A stretch of DNA of 64,000 nucleotides from positions 310,001-374,000 of the forward strand of contig NZ_NJIF01000003.1 in the NCBI RefSeq assembly GCF_002209555.1. Direction: 5' to 3'. Under the pieces are notes generated by a model. That model did not search any database. It had not been told where the DNA came from and was given only the letters and a program-made list of their open reading frames with translations. Origin of the DNA: Achromobacter insolitus (GTDB lineage Bacteria; Pseudomonadota; Gammaproteobacteria; Burkholderiales; Burkholderiaceae_B). Both the position numbers and the translations under genes were made by a program. Of the stretch, positions 44,629 through 54,351 are shown one piece after another (the stretch's first letter is position 1; every line of letters begins with the position of its first letter).

Positions 44629-45392
44629 AGGGCGATCTCCGCGCAGATAGGCACGTGGTCGGACAGCCGCGACCAGACCCGCGAAGCCAGCGGCACCGGC
44701 TGCCAGTCGCGCACGCTGCGCACGTAGATGCGGTCCAGCCGCAGCAAAGGCCAGCGTGCGGGAAAAGTGCGGGCAGGGCGGCCCAGACGCGACGTGTAGA
44801 CCTCGCGCGTGCCGCAGTCGCCCATCAGGGCGTCGGCCCGCAGGCGCCAATCGTTGAAGTCACCGGCGATCAGCAGCGGCTCGTCGGCGGGCACGCCGTG
44901 GGCGACCAGTTCGCACAAGCGGCGCAACTGCTGTCCCCGATGGCCTTCCAGCAGGCCCAGGTGCACGCATATCGCATGGACGGGGGTGGGCAGCGACGGC
45001 ACCCTGAGTACGCAATGCAGCAGACCCCGTCCCTCGTGTCCGTGGACGGTCACATCATGGTTCTCGTGGCGTTCGATGGGATACCTCGACAGAAGGGCAT
45101 TGCCATGGTGTCCCGCCGGGTAGACCGCATTGCGCCCATAGGCGAAATCCGTCCACAGCGAATCCGCCAGAAACTCATACTGCGAGGAGGCGGGCCAGGC
45201 ACTGTGCCGCTCCGCGTGTCCCTGGTGTTCACCCAGCACTTCCTGCAAAAACACGATGTCGGGACTCGCCGTTCTCAACGCCTCGCGCAGCTCATGCAGC
45301 ATGAAGCGCCGATTGAAGCTGGTGAAGCCCTTGTGCGTATTGACGGTGAGCACAGTCACCGTCGTGGCGTCGATATAGTGCGTAGAGGACAT
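44625..45392 (-). CDS. ybhP: Endonuclease/exonuclease/phosphatase family protein (YbhP)
   Basis: A 255-residue EEP-fold hydrolase. Motifs are the N-terminal TVLTVNTHKGF, Glu in IVFLQEVLGEH, IAGDFNDWR and the C-terminal SDHVPICAEI, giving the usual metal and catalytic residues. Substrates for YbhP are not settled; a phosphodiester such as a phospholipid head group would fit the operon. The ATG at 45392 has GGAG upstream. First gene of the ybhP-clsB-ybhN operon; a sigma-54 promoter candidate lies at 45425-45440. Confidence 0.88.
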   Translation of the reverse strand: MSSTHYIDATTVTVLTVNTHKGFTSFNRRFMLHELREALRTASPDIVFLQEVLGEHQGHAERHSAWPASSQYEFLADSLWTDFAYGRNAVYPAGHHGNALLSRYPIERHENHDVTVHGHEGRGLLHCVLRVPSLPTPVHAICVHLGLLEGHRGQQLRRLCELVAHGVPADEPLLIAGDFNDWRLRADALMGDCGTREVYTSRLGRPARTFPARWPLLRLDRIYVRSVRDWQPVPLASRVWSRLSDHVPICAEIAL

Positions 45393-45424
45393 GGACGCTC
45401 CGGATGGGTCGATCCGCACTGCGG

Positions 45425-45440
45425 AGCAATCCCCGTTCCC
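45425..45440 (-). promoter_or_regulatory. Sigma-54 promoter candidate for ybhP-clsB-ybhN
   Basis: The minus strand reads GGGAACGGGGATTGCT: GG-N10-GC spacing kept, TTGCT perfect, AAC for CAC in the -24 element. The predicted start near 45414 leaves a 22-base leader that includes GGAG. Confidence 0.6.
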
Positions 45441-45575
45441 GAAACGTAAAGAGAGGTAACCACGATGGTGCCCAAACACCGATCGGCACAAACCGAATGA
45501 GCAAATGAGAAATGCGCAGTTCCCAGAGAGGCCGCCCCGGCCTACGATCCACAGCTTCTTCCTGGTGAACGACTC

Positions 45576-47222
45576 ATGACCGAATTGCTGCGCATCCAGA
45601 ACCTGACCGTGGACCTGCCGCCAGGCGCCGACCGGCCGCATGCGTTGAAGGATCTGTCGCTGACCCTCGATGCAGGCGAAATCGTTTGCGTCGTCGGAGA
45701 AAGCGGCTCAGGCAAGTCGCTGACCGCGGGCGCAATCCTCGGCCTGCTGCCTCAGGACGTGCGCGCAAGCGGCGGCCAGATACTGTGGGAGGGGCAGGAC
45801 CTGCTACGGCTGCCGCCCGACGCGCTGCGCAAGCTTCGCGGCAAACGCATCGGCATGATCTTCCAGGAACCGATGACTGCCCTTAATCCGCTGCGCACCA
45901 TCGGCGACCAGATTGCTGAAGTCTTCCGCACCCATACAAGCTTGCCGCGCAAGGAAGTCCGGCGCCGCACGCTGGATTTGCTGGAATCCGTGCGCTTGCC
46001 GGACCCGGCGCGGGCGATGGACGCGTACCCGCACGAGCTGTCTGGTGGACAACGACAGCGCGCCATGATTGCCATGGCGCTGGCTTTGGAGCCGGCGCTG
46101 CTCATCGCGGACGAACCGACCACCGCGCTGGACGTAACGACCCAGGCGCAAATCCTGCACCTGATCCACGATCTGCAGCGCCGCAAGGGCACGGCCGTGC
46201 TTTTCATCACCCACGACTTCGGCGTGGTCGCCGAGATCGCGGACCGTGTGGCCGTGATGCAACGCGGTGAACTGGTGGAAAGCGGGGCGGCGGAACAGGT
46301 GCTGGAACACCCGCGGCATCCGTACACGCGCGCGTTGATCGCGGCGGTGCCGCCATTGGCGCCGCGCGCCGCCTCCAGCGCCGAAGTCGCCCGTCAAGAC
46401 GACGCGCCGGCCATCCTGCGCGCGCAGGGCGTATTCAAGACATATCGCAAACGTGGATGGTTCGGCCGTCCCGGCCATGAAACGCGCGCGCTGGATGACG
46501 TGACGCTGACATTGAAGGAGGGGGGCACGCTGGGCATCGTAGGCGAAAGCGGCTCGGGCAAGTCCACGCTCGCGCGCGCCTTGCTGGGGCTGGCGCCACC
46601 GGATGCGGGCGGCATCGCTTTGGCTGGCGAACCGCTGGCGCTGAATGGCGCTGCGGCGCGGCGCGAGCATGCGCGGCGGGTGCAGATGGTGTTCCAGGAC
46701 CCCTATGGCTCGTTGAATCCGCGCCAGCGCGTGGGCGAAATCGTGGCTCGCGGCCCGATCGTGCACGGCACGCCCCGGCGCGAAGCGCTGGCGCGGGCCC
46801 GGGAACTGTTTGAATTGGTGGGATTGTCGCCCGACGCCGTGCGACGCTATCCGCACGAGTTTTCGGGCGGCCAGCGTCAGCGGGTGGGACTGGCAAGGGC
46901 GCTGGCCATGCGGCCGCGCGTGCTGATCGCGGACGAGCCGGTGTCGGCGCTGGATGTGTCGGTACAGGCGCAGGTGTTGGCGTTACTGGCACGGCTGCGC
47001 GAACAATTGGGGCTGTCCATTCTCTTCATCACCCATGACTTGCGCGTCGCTGCGCAGGTCTGCGATGACATCGCGGTCATGCAGAACGGAAGGGTGGTGG
47101 AAGCGGGCGCTTGCGCCCAGGTGTTCGGGCGGCCCTCGCACCCCTACACGCAGGCTTTGCTGGCCGCCGTGCCGGGACGCCGCTGGGACCCGGCCACGGT
47201 AGCCTTGCGCCAAGCTGCCTGA
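45576..47222 (+). CDS. ABC transporter ATPase with two nucleotide-binding domains (YejF/DppDF-like)
   Basis: A 548-residue protein with two full ATPase domains. Domain 1 has Walker A GESGSGKS, signature LSGGQRQR and Walker B LLIADEPT; domain 2 (from about 285) has GESGSGKS, FSGGQRQR and VLIADEP. Each ends with the HPYTRAL/HPYTQAL region typical of oligopeptide/dipeptide importers. It should power a peptide-type ABC importer such as YejABEF, but no permease or binding-protein gene is adjacent, so partners must be encoded elsewhere. ATG at 45576; the Shine-Dalgarno is weak. It ends 26 bases from the convergent mgtC stop. Confidence 0.9.
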   Translation: MTELLRIQNLTVDLPPGADRPHALKDLSLTLDAGEIVCVVGESGSGKSLTAGAILGLLPQDVRASGGQILWEGQDLLRLPPDALRKLRGKRIGMIFQEPMTALNPLRTIGDQIAEVFRTHTSLPRKEVRRRTLDLLESVRLPDPARAMDAYPHELSGGQRQRAMIAMALALEPALLIADEPTTALDVTTQAQILHLIHDLQRRKGTAVLFITHDFGVVAEIADRVAVMQRGELVESGAAEQVLEHPRHPYTRALIAAVPPLAPRAASSAEVARQDDAPAILRAQGVFKTYRKRGWFGRPGHETRALDDVTLTLKEGGTLGIVGESGSGKSTLARALLGLAPPDAGGIALAGEPLALNGAAARREHARRVQMVFQDPYGSLNPRQRVGEIVARGPIVHGTPRREALARARELFELVGLSPDAVRRYPHEFSGGQRQRVGLARALAMRPRVLIADEPVSALDVSVQAQVLALLARLREQLGLSILFITHDLRVAAQVCDDIAVMQNGRVVEAGACAQVFGRPSHPYTQALLAAVPGRRWDPATVALRQAA

Positions 47223-47248
47223 TTTCCTGCGCTGACGGACCGCGAACG

Positions 47249-47962
47249 CTACACCGTGCGGGCCGCCCAGAACGCCGTGCGCACGGCGGGCGAAGCTGCA
47301 ATGCTGGCGGTGACCCGGTCCAGGTCCAGTTCGTCCACCGACGCTTCGCTGAGCGCCGCCTCGATCTCCACCTCGTTCTCGCCGAATTGGTCGATCTTCA
47401 ATTCGGATAGCGGCAATTGCTCGGTTTCCAGCACGTCTTCCAGCACGGTCATGGCCGCCTGGCGCTGGTCCACGTTTGCGATGACATGTATCACGGTCGT
47501 CACTTCCGTGGTCTGGGAATCCACCGGCTGGCGGTTGACGTAGCTGACCACCGGACGCAGCAAGGTATTGGCGGCAAGCACAAAGGCCGTGGCGGCGATG
47601 GCTTCCAGGATCAGCGATGCGCCTGCGCACGCCCCGATGGCGGCCGAGCCCCACAACGTGGCGGCGGTGTTCAGGCCGCGTATGCTGCCGCCTTCGCGCA
47701 TGATGGCGCCCGCGCCCAGGAATCCCACGCCCGAAACCACATAGGAAATAACGCGCGAACCGCCGTCGGCGCCGCCCACCCGGAACGCCAGGTCCACGAA
47801 AATGGCGGCGCCCACCGCCACCAGCACATTGGTGCGCAAGCCCGCCGTGCGTTGGCGGAACTGGCGCTCGAAACCCACCACGGAACCCAGGATGAAGGCG
47901 GTCAGCAGGCTGACCAAGGTGTTGGCCAGCGTAAGGAATTGGATGTTTTCGAAGTTCTTCAT
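47249..47962 (-). CDS. mgtC: MgtC/SapB-family membrane protein
   Basis: A 237-residue protein with about five membrane helices in the first 150 residues and a C-terminal cytoplasmic ACT-like domain. MgtC motifs are clear: FILGSVVGFERQFRQRTAGL, RTNVLVAVGAA, VVSGVGFLGAGAIMREGG and RGLNTAATLWGSAAIGACAG. MgtC proteins modulate F-type ATP synthase and support growth in low magnesium or inside host cells. The ATG at 47962 has a weak Shine-Dalgarno. It is last of a three-gene operon with a small membrane peptide and an ACT-like protein. Confidence 0.92.
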   Translation of the reverse strand: MKNFENIQFLTLANTLVSLLTAFILGSVVGFERQFRQRTAGLRTNVLVAVGAAIFVDLAFRVGGADGGSRVISYVVSGVGFLGAGAIMREGGSIRGLNTAATLWGSAAIGACAGASLILEAIAATAFVLAANTLLRPVVSYVNRQPVDSQTTEVTTVIHVIANVDQRQAAMTVLEDVLETEQLPLSELKIDQFGENEVEIEAALSEASVDELDLDRVTASIAASPAVRTAFWAARTV

Positions 47963-48007
47963 TTTCTGCTCGATGCTTCAGCACGTATGAAAAGGGTGCG
48001 CGGCCGC

Positions 48008-48115
48008 TCAGGGCAGGCGCCAGATCGAACGCAGGACCAACAGCAGCCCCGCCAGCCAGATCAGCACCAGCGCCACGACGCGCGCAATCATCAAGGTTTT
48101 GTACGGATCTTTCAT
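48008..48115 (-). CDS. 35-residue single-helix membrane peptide in the mgtC operon
   Basis: MKDPYKTLMIARVVALVLIW followed by LAGLLLVLRSIWRLP: one hydrophobic helix with charged ends. GGGAGG lies six bases before the ATG at 48115. It is 37 bases after the ACT-like gene and 45 bases before mgtC. Small membrane peptides (for example MgtR and MgtS) regulate Mg2+-related proteins elsewhere; no sequence relation to those is claimed. Too short for a family call. Confidence 0.6.
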   Translation of the reverse strand: MKDPYKTLMIARVVALVLIWLAGLLLVLRSIWRLP

Positions 48116-48152
48116 GACAGCCTCCCGGCAACCGCCCTGGACCGGGCCGGCT

Positions 48153-48506
48153 TCAGGCCGGCAGTACGGCAATGGCCGCGCCCGACTCGCATTCCCAGTG
48201 CACGCGGCGCACATCGGGGCTCTGCCCGAGACGCAGCGCGATGGCGCCCAGCAGGTTGCGCAGGTGGGGCGGGCAGTGCAGCGTGACGACAGTCGACGCC
48301 AGCTGGTCCGATTCGGCGCGTGAGATCCGCACGGCCAGCACGCGCAGATCCAGGTCGCGCAGTTCGTAATACAGTTGCTTGCGCAATGCGTTGAGCGTGT
48401 CGCCCACGCTGACGATGGTGAATTGATAGACCGGCGCGGCGGCGGCCGGAGTGGCCGGGATTGCGCGGGTCCGGTCCAGGAATGGCAGGAATTGCTTGAT
48501 ACGCAT
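48153..48506 (-). CDS. ACT-like protein upstream of mgtC
   Basis: A 117-residue soluble protein (starts MRIKQFLPFLDRTRAIPATP). After a Pro/Ala-rich linker it has one alpha/beta domain (YQFTIVSVGDTLNALRKQLY, LRVLAVRISRAESDQLASTV, VHWECESGAAIAVL) whose strand-helix pattern resembles the C-terminal ACT-like domain of MgtC proteins. It may be a detached regulatory domain for MgtC (inference). The ATG at 48506 has AAGGAG upstream. First gene of the operon, behind a long non-coding region. Confidence 0.7.
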   Translation of the reverse strand: MRIKQFLPFLDRTRAIPATPAAAAPVYQFTIVSVGDTLNALRKQLYYELRDLDLRVLAVRISRAESDQLASTVVTLHCPPHLRNLLGAIALRLGQSPDVRRVHWECESGAAIAVLPA

Positions 48507-49245
48507 GGTCGTCTCCTTAGCGGGGGAGTACGGTGGAAAGTCCACATGCATGCGCCGCCACGCCGTGCGCACGCGCGCCACGGGGCGCGACGCGTCGCCT
48601 CGGCAAGCAGTAGGGGATTGGGCTGGGGCGGTCCCGCGCGATACGGGACCGTAGAGCCGGTTCCTGGCTTCAGGCAGGACCGGCGCGGACTATTTCCGCG
48701 GATCCTGCGTCAAGCGGCGCTTGCAGTCGTGTATTGACTACATCCGTCGTTGTCCACATTGATCTCGGGTGAGTTGAAAGTGCCGGGAGTATATCGCCGA
48801 CCTAGGGTAAACACCAGGAAAATCCCGCATGAGCAGGAGCGGGCACCGCTGCGGGAGTGGGGGTGGCCCGGATGCGCGCCCGAGGGTATTCAGGTAGTAT
48901 TCAGTTTCCCGTAAGAAAGAGAGCAGGGCGAACGCTCCCCCCATGCGCTGCACAGGCAGCCCAGAGCGGTTCGCCATTTATGACTGAAGACCCACCCCCT
49001 AGCAGGGCGCCGCAAGCAAGCCGGCGCCCGACGCCCCATCTTTCCGCCACGGCCCGGGCGCACAGCCCCCACGCCGACTCCCTGCACGCCGCTGCGGCCA
49101 CGCCGCGTCTGGGCGGCCGCGCTCCGCCGCCAGCCCCGGGGCCTGTTCATGCCCGTTCCAAGCCTCTGGCGCGCACCTGCGGCGCGCTCTTCTTGATCCC
49201 GTCCGGCGCCCCTAGGCGCGCGGCCCCGATTTGCATGGAATATCG
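48507..49245. other. 739-base non-coding region between the mgtC operon and the TerC gene
   Basis: No convincing gene is present. Two hairpins can be read: CGGTCCCG (48629-48636) with CGGGACCG (48644-48651), loop of seven; and GCAGGA (48674-48679) with TCCTGC (48703-48708) enclosing CGCGGA (48684-48689) with TCCGCG (48695-48700). Neither has a T-run, so a structured leader of the mgtC operon is more likely than a terminator. An AT-richer stretch at 48720-48800 may hold promoters. I looked for the Mg2+ M-box and the Mn2+ yybP-ykoY riboswitch and recognised neither. Confidence 0.5.
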
Positions 49246-50823
49246 ATGATTTTCGACTGGATGTCCGACCCCACCGCCTGGCTCGGCCTGGCGACCCTGG
49301 TCGTGCTTGAAATCGTGCTGGGTATCGACAACCTGGTGTTCATTGCCATCCTGGCGGACAAGCTGCCGCCCGCGCAGCGCAACCGCGCGCGCTTGATCGG
49401 CCTGACGCTGGCGATGGTGATGCGCCTGGGCCTGCTGGCCAGTATCGCGTGGGTGGTCACGCTGACCGAACCGATGTTCACGTTGCTGGGCGCCGAGATC
49501 TCGGGACGCGACCTGATCCTGATCCTGGGCGGCCTGTTCCTGCTGTTCAAGGGCACCATGGAGCTGCATGAACGCGTGGAAGGCAGCGCCAGCCATGACC
49601 AGGGACAGAAGCCGCAACATGCCGTGTTCTGGCAGGTGATCCTGCAGATCGTGGTGCTGGACGCCGTGTTCTCGCTGGACTCGGTGATCACGGCCGTCGG
49701 CATGGTGCAGGATCTCAGCATCATGATGATCGCGGTCGTCGTCGCCATGGCCGTAATGATGTTGGCAAGCCGTCCGCTGATGAGCTTCGTGGGCCGCCAT
49801 CCCACGGTGGTGATCCTGTGCCTGGGCCTCTTGCTGATGATCGGCTTCAGCCTGGTGGCCGAAGGCCTGGGCTTCCATGTGCCCAAGGGTTATCTGTATG
49901 CCGCCATCGGCTTCTCGATCCTGATCGAGCTCTTCAACCAGCTGGCGCGCCGCAACCGCGCCCGGGGCACGCATGCCCTGGGCCGCCGCCAGCGCACCGC
50001 GCAAGCCGTGCTGCGCCTGCTGCGCGCCGGCCGCAAGGGCGAGGCGGCGGGGCAGGCGGACGAGGTTGCCGCGCTGGTCGACGGCGCGGATGATGAGCCG
50101 GCCTTCGCGCCGGAGGAAAGCACCATGATCGAACGCGTGCTCTCCATCGGCGGGCGGGATGTCCGCTCCATCATGGTGCCGCGCGGCGACATGGTCTGGC
50201 TGGATGTCGCCGACACCCCGGAGGCCATCGTGCGCAAATTCGGCAGCGGCCATTCGCGCCTGCCGTTGTGCGCGGGCGATCCGGCCAACGTATTGGGCGT
50301 GCTGCACTTCAAGGACCTGCTGCCGCTGCTGCAGAACCCGGGCCCGATCGATCTGGTGGAGCTGGCCCGCGAACCGCGCTATGTAATGGAAACCATGCCC
50401 GTGCTCAAGGTGCTGGACGAGCTGCGCGCGTCGCGCGACCACATGCTGATCGTGGTGGACGAACATGGCGTGTGCGAAGGCCTGATCACGCCGATGGACG
50501 TGTTGACCGCCGTCGCGGGCGACCTGCCCGAACACCAGGAAGACCAGCCCGAAGCCTTGCAACTCGCCGACGGATCGTGGCTGCTGGAAGGCCGGCTGGC
50601 GGTGGCCGAAGCAGCGCGCTTGCTGGATGCGTCCGCGCTGGCAGAAGAGTATCCCGACGCGACGCTGGCCGGCTGTCTGTTGCGCGCCGCTGGACGGATT
50701 CCTGAAGCGGGGGATGCAATCACGTGGCGTGACTGGCGCTTCGAAATCACCCGCCGCGATGGCCTGCGGATCGACCAGGTACGCGCCAGCCTCGTGCGTC
50801 AGGAGATCGAGCAAGCGCAGTGA
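49246..50823 (+). CDS. TerC-family membrane protein with CBS and CorC/HlyC domains
   Basis: A 525-residue protein. The first 240 residues are a seven-helix TerC domain with metal-binding acidic residues in LGIDNLVF and [16 protein letters not shown] pair follows ([36 protein letters not shown]), then a C-terminal CorC/HlyC transporter-associated domain. This matches YoaE/YegH-type proteins, implicated in metal-ion (Mn/Ca) export or protein metalation. The ATG at 49246 is preceded by ATGGAATATCG; a TTG at 49231 is possible. A strong terminator follows at 50850. Confidence 0.9.
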   Translation: MIFDWMSDPTAWLGLATLVVLEIVLGIDNLVFIAILADKLPPAQRNRARLIGLTLAMVMRLGLLASIAWVVTLTEPMFTLLGAEISGRDLILILGGLFLLFKGTMELHERVEGSASHDQGQKPQHAVFWQVILQIVVLDAVFSLDSVITAVGMVQDLSIMMIAVVVAMAVMMLASRPLMSFVGRHPTVVILCLGLLLMIGFSLVAEGLGFHVPKGYLYAAIGFSILIELFNQLARRNRARGTHALGRRQRTAQAVLRLLRAGRKGEAAGQADEVAALVDGADDEPAFAPEESTMIERVLSIGGRDVRSIMVPRGDMVWLDVADTPEAIVRKFGSGHSRLPLCAGDPANVLGVLHFKDLLPLLQNPGPIDLVELAREPRYVMETMPVLKVLDELRASRDHMLIVVDEHGVCEGLITPMDVLTAVAGDLPEHQEDQPEALQLADGSWLLEGRLAVAEAARLLDASALAEEYPDATLAGCLLRAAGRIPEAGDAITWRDWRFEITRRDGLRIDQVRASLVRQEIEQAQ

Positions 50824-50849
50824 TTGTTGACGCCGATGGCGTCTGCACG

Positions 50850-50881
50850 AAAAGGGGATGCTACCGGCATCCCCTTTTTTT
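50850..50881 (+). terminator. Rho-independent terminator after the TerC gene
   Basis: AAAAGGGGATGC (50850-50861), loop TACCG, GCATCCCC then a run of seven T (50875-50881). This is a classic stem plus U-tract, 27 bases after the stop codon. Confidence 0.92.
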
Positions 50882-51099
50882 GCATCGCCTGCGACCCTGT
50901 GGCGTGCCGGTATCCAACACCTTTCGCGGGACTGAAAGCCGGGCGCTCATAGACGGGCGGGCCCAACTTGGTGAAAGCAAAACTCTGTGAGAATATTGCG
51001 ACAGATTTCTCGACTTATGATTTCGGCCCTCATTGCTGAAATCGGCGTTTCCATACGGCGTGTCTTTGCATTTTGTTATCTCTTGCCGAGGTACATAGC

Positions 51100-52089
51100 A
51101 TGGGCAGTACGAGGTCTGCATTCAGGAAAATCACAGCCAGCAGGACAGCGGCCGGAATGACCGTCTGCGCAATGTCAGTCTTGCCTGCGGCGGCCTGGGC
51201 GACGGAAGGCGCCCTGGGGCGCCAGATTACCGGCACCAACGTACAGCCCAACGCCGGCATCGTGTCTCCAGAACCGATCTGGGCCGTCAACTTCTCTCAA
51301 ATCTACCTGGACGGCACCGTGGGCGGCAGCCGCGAAGTGCCCATAGGAGGCCGCACCTCGCTCGGCCTGGACGCGAAGGTGGCGTTCACGCTGGCCACCA
51401 TCCTCAAGACATGGGATACCGGGCCGGGCCCCTGGAACTTCGCGTCCAGCTTTACGCTGCCCTACGTCTGGAACAAGGTGAATTCCACCGTGGCGGGGGC
51501 TGGCGGGCGCAGCATAAGCCAGAGCGACACCGCCTCGAACCTGTTCGATCTGTACTTCTCGCCCATCATCGCGGGTTACCACTTTTCGGAAACCTCGCAC
51601 ATGGCGCTCAGCCTGAACATCTGGGCACCTACCGGCAAGTACAACGCCGACGACATGGCCAACCCCAGCCTGAACAATTGGACCTTCATTCCGCAGGTGG
51701 CCTATACCAAGATATTTCCGGAGGCGGGCTTTCAACTCGACACCGTCGCCGGCATCCAGTTCTACACACGCAACAACGCCACGGACTACCGCAACGCGCC
51801 GCTGTTCAGCATGGATGTGATGGGCCGCAAGCTATTCAGCAACGGCGTCAGCGCGGGCCTGATCCTGGGCACCATCCAGCAACTGGGTAGCGATTCCGGC
51901 CCGACGGCCGACCGGCTCAATGGCTTCAAGGGCCGCGATTGGGCGCTGGGTCCCATCGTGACCTATGACAGGAAACTGGCGGACAAGCGCTCTTTGTCCC
52001 TGGGCCTGCGCTGGGTGCCCACCATCAGCAGCACGAAGCGTCTGGACAGCAATGACACGGTGATGGCGACCGCGACGCTGGTGTTCTGA
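51100..52089 (+). CDS. Outer-membrane beta-barrel protein (MetA-pathway/SphA-like transporter family)
   Basis: A 329-residue protein with a signal peptide (cleavage after about residue 34, LPAAAWA). The mature chain has alternating beta strands and ends in Val-Phe, as outer-membrane barrels do. The pattern (NFSQIYLDGTVGGSREVPIG; YFSPIIAGYHFSETSHMALS; IWAPTGKYNADDMANPSLNN; TFIPQVAYTKIF) matches the phenol-degradation MetA-like barrel family thought to take up small organic compounds. The ATG at 51100 has GAGGTA upstream, and the 276 bases before it are AT-richer than average, consistent with a promoter. It may be the uptake partner of the sulfatase cluster downstream (inference). Confidence 0.82.
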   Translation: MGSTRSAFRKITASRTAAGMTVCAMSVLPAAAWATEGALGRQITGTNVQPNAGIVSPEPIWAVNFSQIYLDGTVGGSREVPIGGRTSLGLDAKVAFTLATILKTWDTGPGPWNFASSFTLPYVWNKVNSTVAGAGGRSISQSDTASNLFDLYFSPIIAGYHFSETSHMALSLNIWAPTGKYNADDMANPSLNNWTFIPQVAYTKIFPEAGFQLDTVAGIQFYTRNNATDYRNAPLFSMDVMGRKLFSNGVSAGLILGTIQQLGSDSGPTADRLNGFKGRDWALGPIVTYDRKLADKRSLSLGLRWVPTISSTKRLDSNDTVMATATLVF

Positions 52090-52170
52090 ACGCAGCACGA
52101 TTTCAAGGGGCAGCCAGCCCCGGGGGAGCGGCGCCGCCGCCCCTGAACCGTTAGCTTTTGGGTGATAGGA

Positions 52171-53334
52171 ATGGCAAAGCAAACACAAGGGAAGGCACGC
52201 TTGGCTGGCGCATTGCTGCTGGCCGGGGTGGTGCTCGGCGCGGGCGCTGGCACGGCCTATTTGCTCATGGGCAAGGAGGCTGGACCGCAGGCGGTGAAGG
52301 TCGTGCTGGGCGACGGCAAAAGCGGCCCGGCCGGCATGGCCTGGATACCGGGGCGCGAATTCCTGATGGGCAGCGACCATCGGCTGGCCCAACCCAACGA
52401 AATGCCGGCGCACAAGGTATCGGTCAGCGGTTTCTGGATGGACGTGAACGACGTCACGAACGCGCAGTTCCGGCGCTTTGTCGAGGCCACGGGCTATGTC
52501 ACGACCGCCGAGCAGAAGCCGCGGTGGGAAGACCTGCAGGTGCAGTTGCCGCCCGGCACGCCCCGTCCGGACGACAGCCTGCTGGTGCCAGGCGCCATGG
52601 TGTTCGTCGGCACCGAAAGCGAAGTGTCCCTGCGCGATTATTCTCGCTGGTGGCGCTACGTGCCGGGCGCGAACTGGCGCCATCCGCAAGGCCCGGGCAG
52701 TTCCATTGCAGGCAAAGACGACCACCCGGTGGTGCAGGTGTCGTACCAGGACGCCGTGGCCTATGCCAAATGGGCGGGCAAGCGTCTTCCCACCGAATCC
52801 GAATGGGAAATGGCCGCGCGCGGCGGACTGGAGCAAGCCACCTACGCGTGGGGCGAGGAACTGCTGCCGCAGGGCAAGGCCATGGCCAATATCTGGGACA
52901 CGCAGCAGCGGCAGCCTTTCCCCGTCGTGAAGGATGAAAAGGTACAGGTCGGCACCATGCCAGTGGGAAGCTTTTCTCCCAATGGCTATGGCCTGTACGA
53001 CATGGCTGGCAATGTGTGGCAGTGGACCGCGGATTGGTACCGCGCCGACGCGTTCAAGATCCAGGCGCAGTATCGCCAGCCTCCGGCGGATCCGGCCGGC
53101 CCTGCCGACAGCTTCGACCCCGATGACGGCATCGTCCCGCCCGCGGCGCCCAAACGCGTGACGCGCGGCGGCTCGTTTCTTTGCAGCGATACCTATTGCA
53201 TCAGCTACCGCACCAGCGCCCGGCGCGGCACGGACCCGATGAACGGGATGTCGCATCTGGGCTTTCGCACCGTCATGACGCCCCAGCAATGGAAGCTGGC
53301 TCAGACCGCGAGAAACGGTATCGCCAGCCGCTGA
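52171..53334 (+). CDS. Formylglycine-generating enzyme (SUMF1 family), membrane-anchored
   Basis: A 387-residue SUMF1/FGE-fold protein. FGE converts the active-site Cys of sulfatases to formylglycine. Motifs are IPGREFLMGSDHRLAQPNEM, VSYQDAVAYAKWAGKRLPTE, SEWEMAARGG, GLYDMAGNVWQWTADWY and, at the C-terminus, GGSFLCSDTYC with the catalytic cysteines Cys338 and Cys343, then LGFR. The N-terminus has a hydrophobic segment (about 10-33) like a signal anchor, so the enzyme probably faces the periplasm; many bacterial FGEs are cytosolic. GGTGAT precedes the ATG at 52171; a GTG at 52162 is an alternative. The likely substrate is the sulfatase at 60860. Confidence 0.9.
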   Translation: MAKQTQGKARLAGALLLAGVVLGAGAGTAYLLMGKEAGPQAVKVVLGDGKSGPAGMAWIPGREFLMGSDHRLAQPNEMPAHKVSVSGFWMDVNDVTNAQFRRFVEATGYVTTAEQKPRWEDLQVQLPPGTPRPDDSLLVPGAMVFVGTESEVSLRDYSRWWRYVPGANWRHPQGPGSSIAGKDDHPVVQVSYQDAVAYAKWAGKRLPTESEWEMAARGGLEQATYAWGEELLPQGKAMANIWDTQQRQPFPVVKDEKVQVGTMPVGSFSPNGYGLYDMAGNVWQWTADWYRADAFKIQAQYRQPPADPAGPADSFDPDDGIVPPAAPKRVTRGGSFLCSDTYCISYRTSARRGTDPMNGMSHLGFRTVMTPQQWKLAQTARNGIASR

Positions 53335-53366
53335 TCCGATAAGCCATCCTTCACGCAGGAGAAGCA

Positions 53367-54344
<978 letters not shown>

Positions 54345-54351
54345 ACCCGCC

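Noticed and set aside
48507..49245. M-box or yybP-ykoY riboswitch before mgtC or the TerC gene
   Set aside because: GGGGAGTA occurs at 48524-48531, but none of the conserved core parts of either riboswitch could be found around it. A covariance-model search would settle it.
48857..49249. Possible Pro/Arg-rich small gene upstream of the TerC gene (ATG 48980)
   Set aside because: No ribosome site of note, composition typical of out-of-frame GC-rich DNA, and it overlaps the TerC start.
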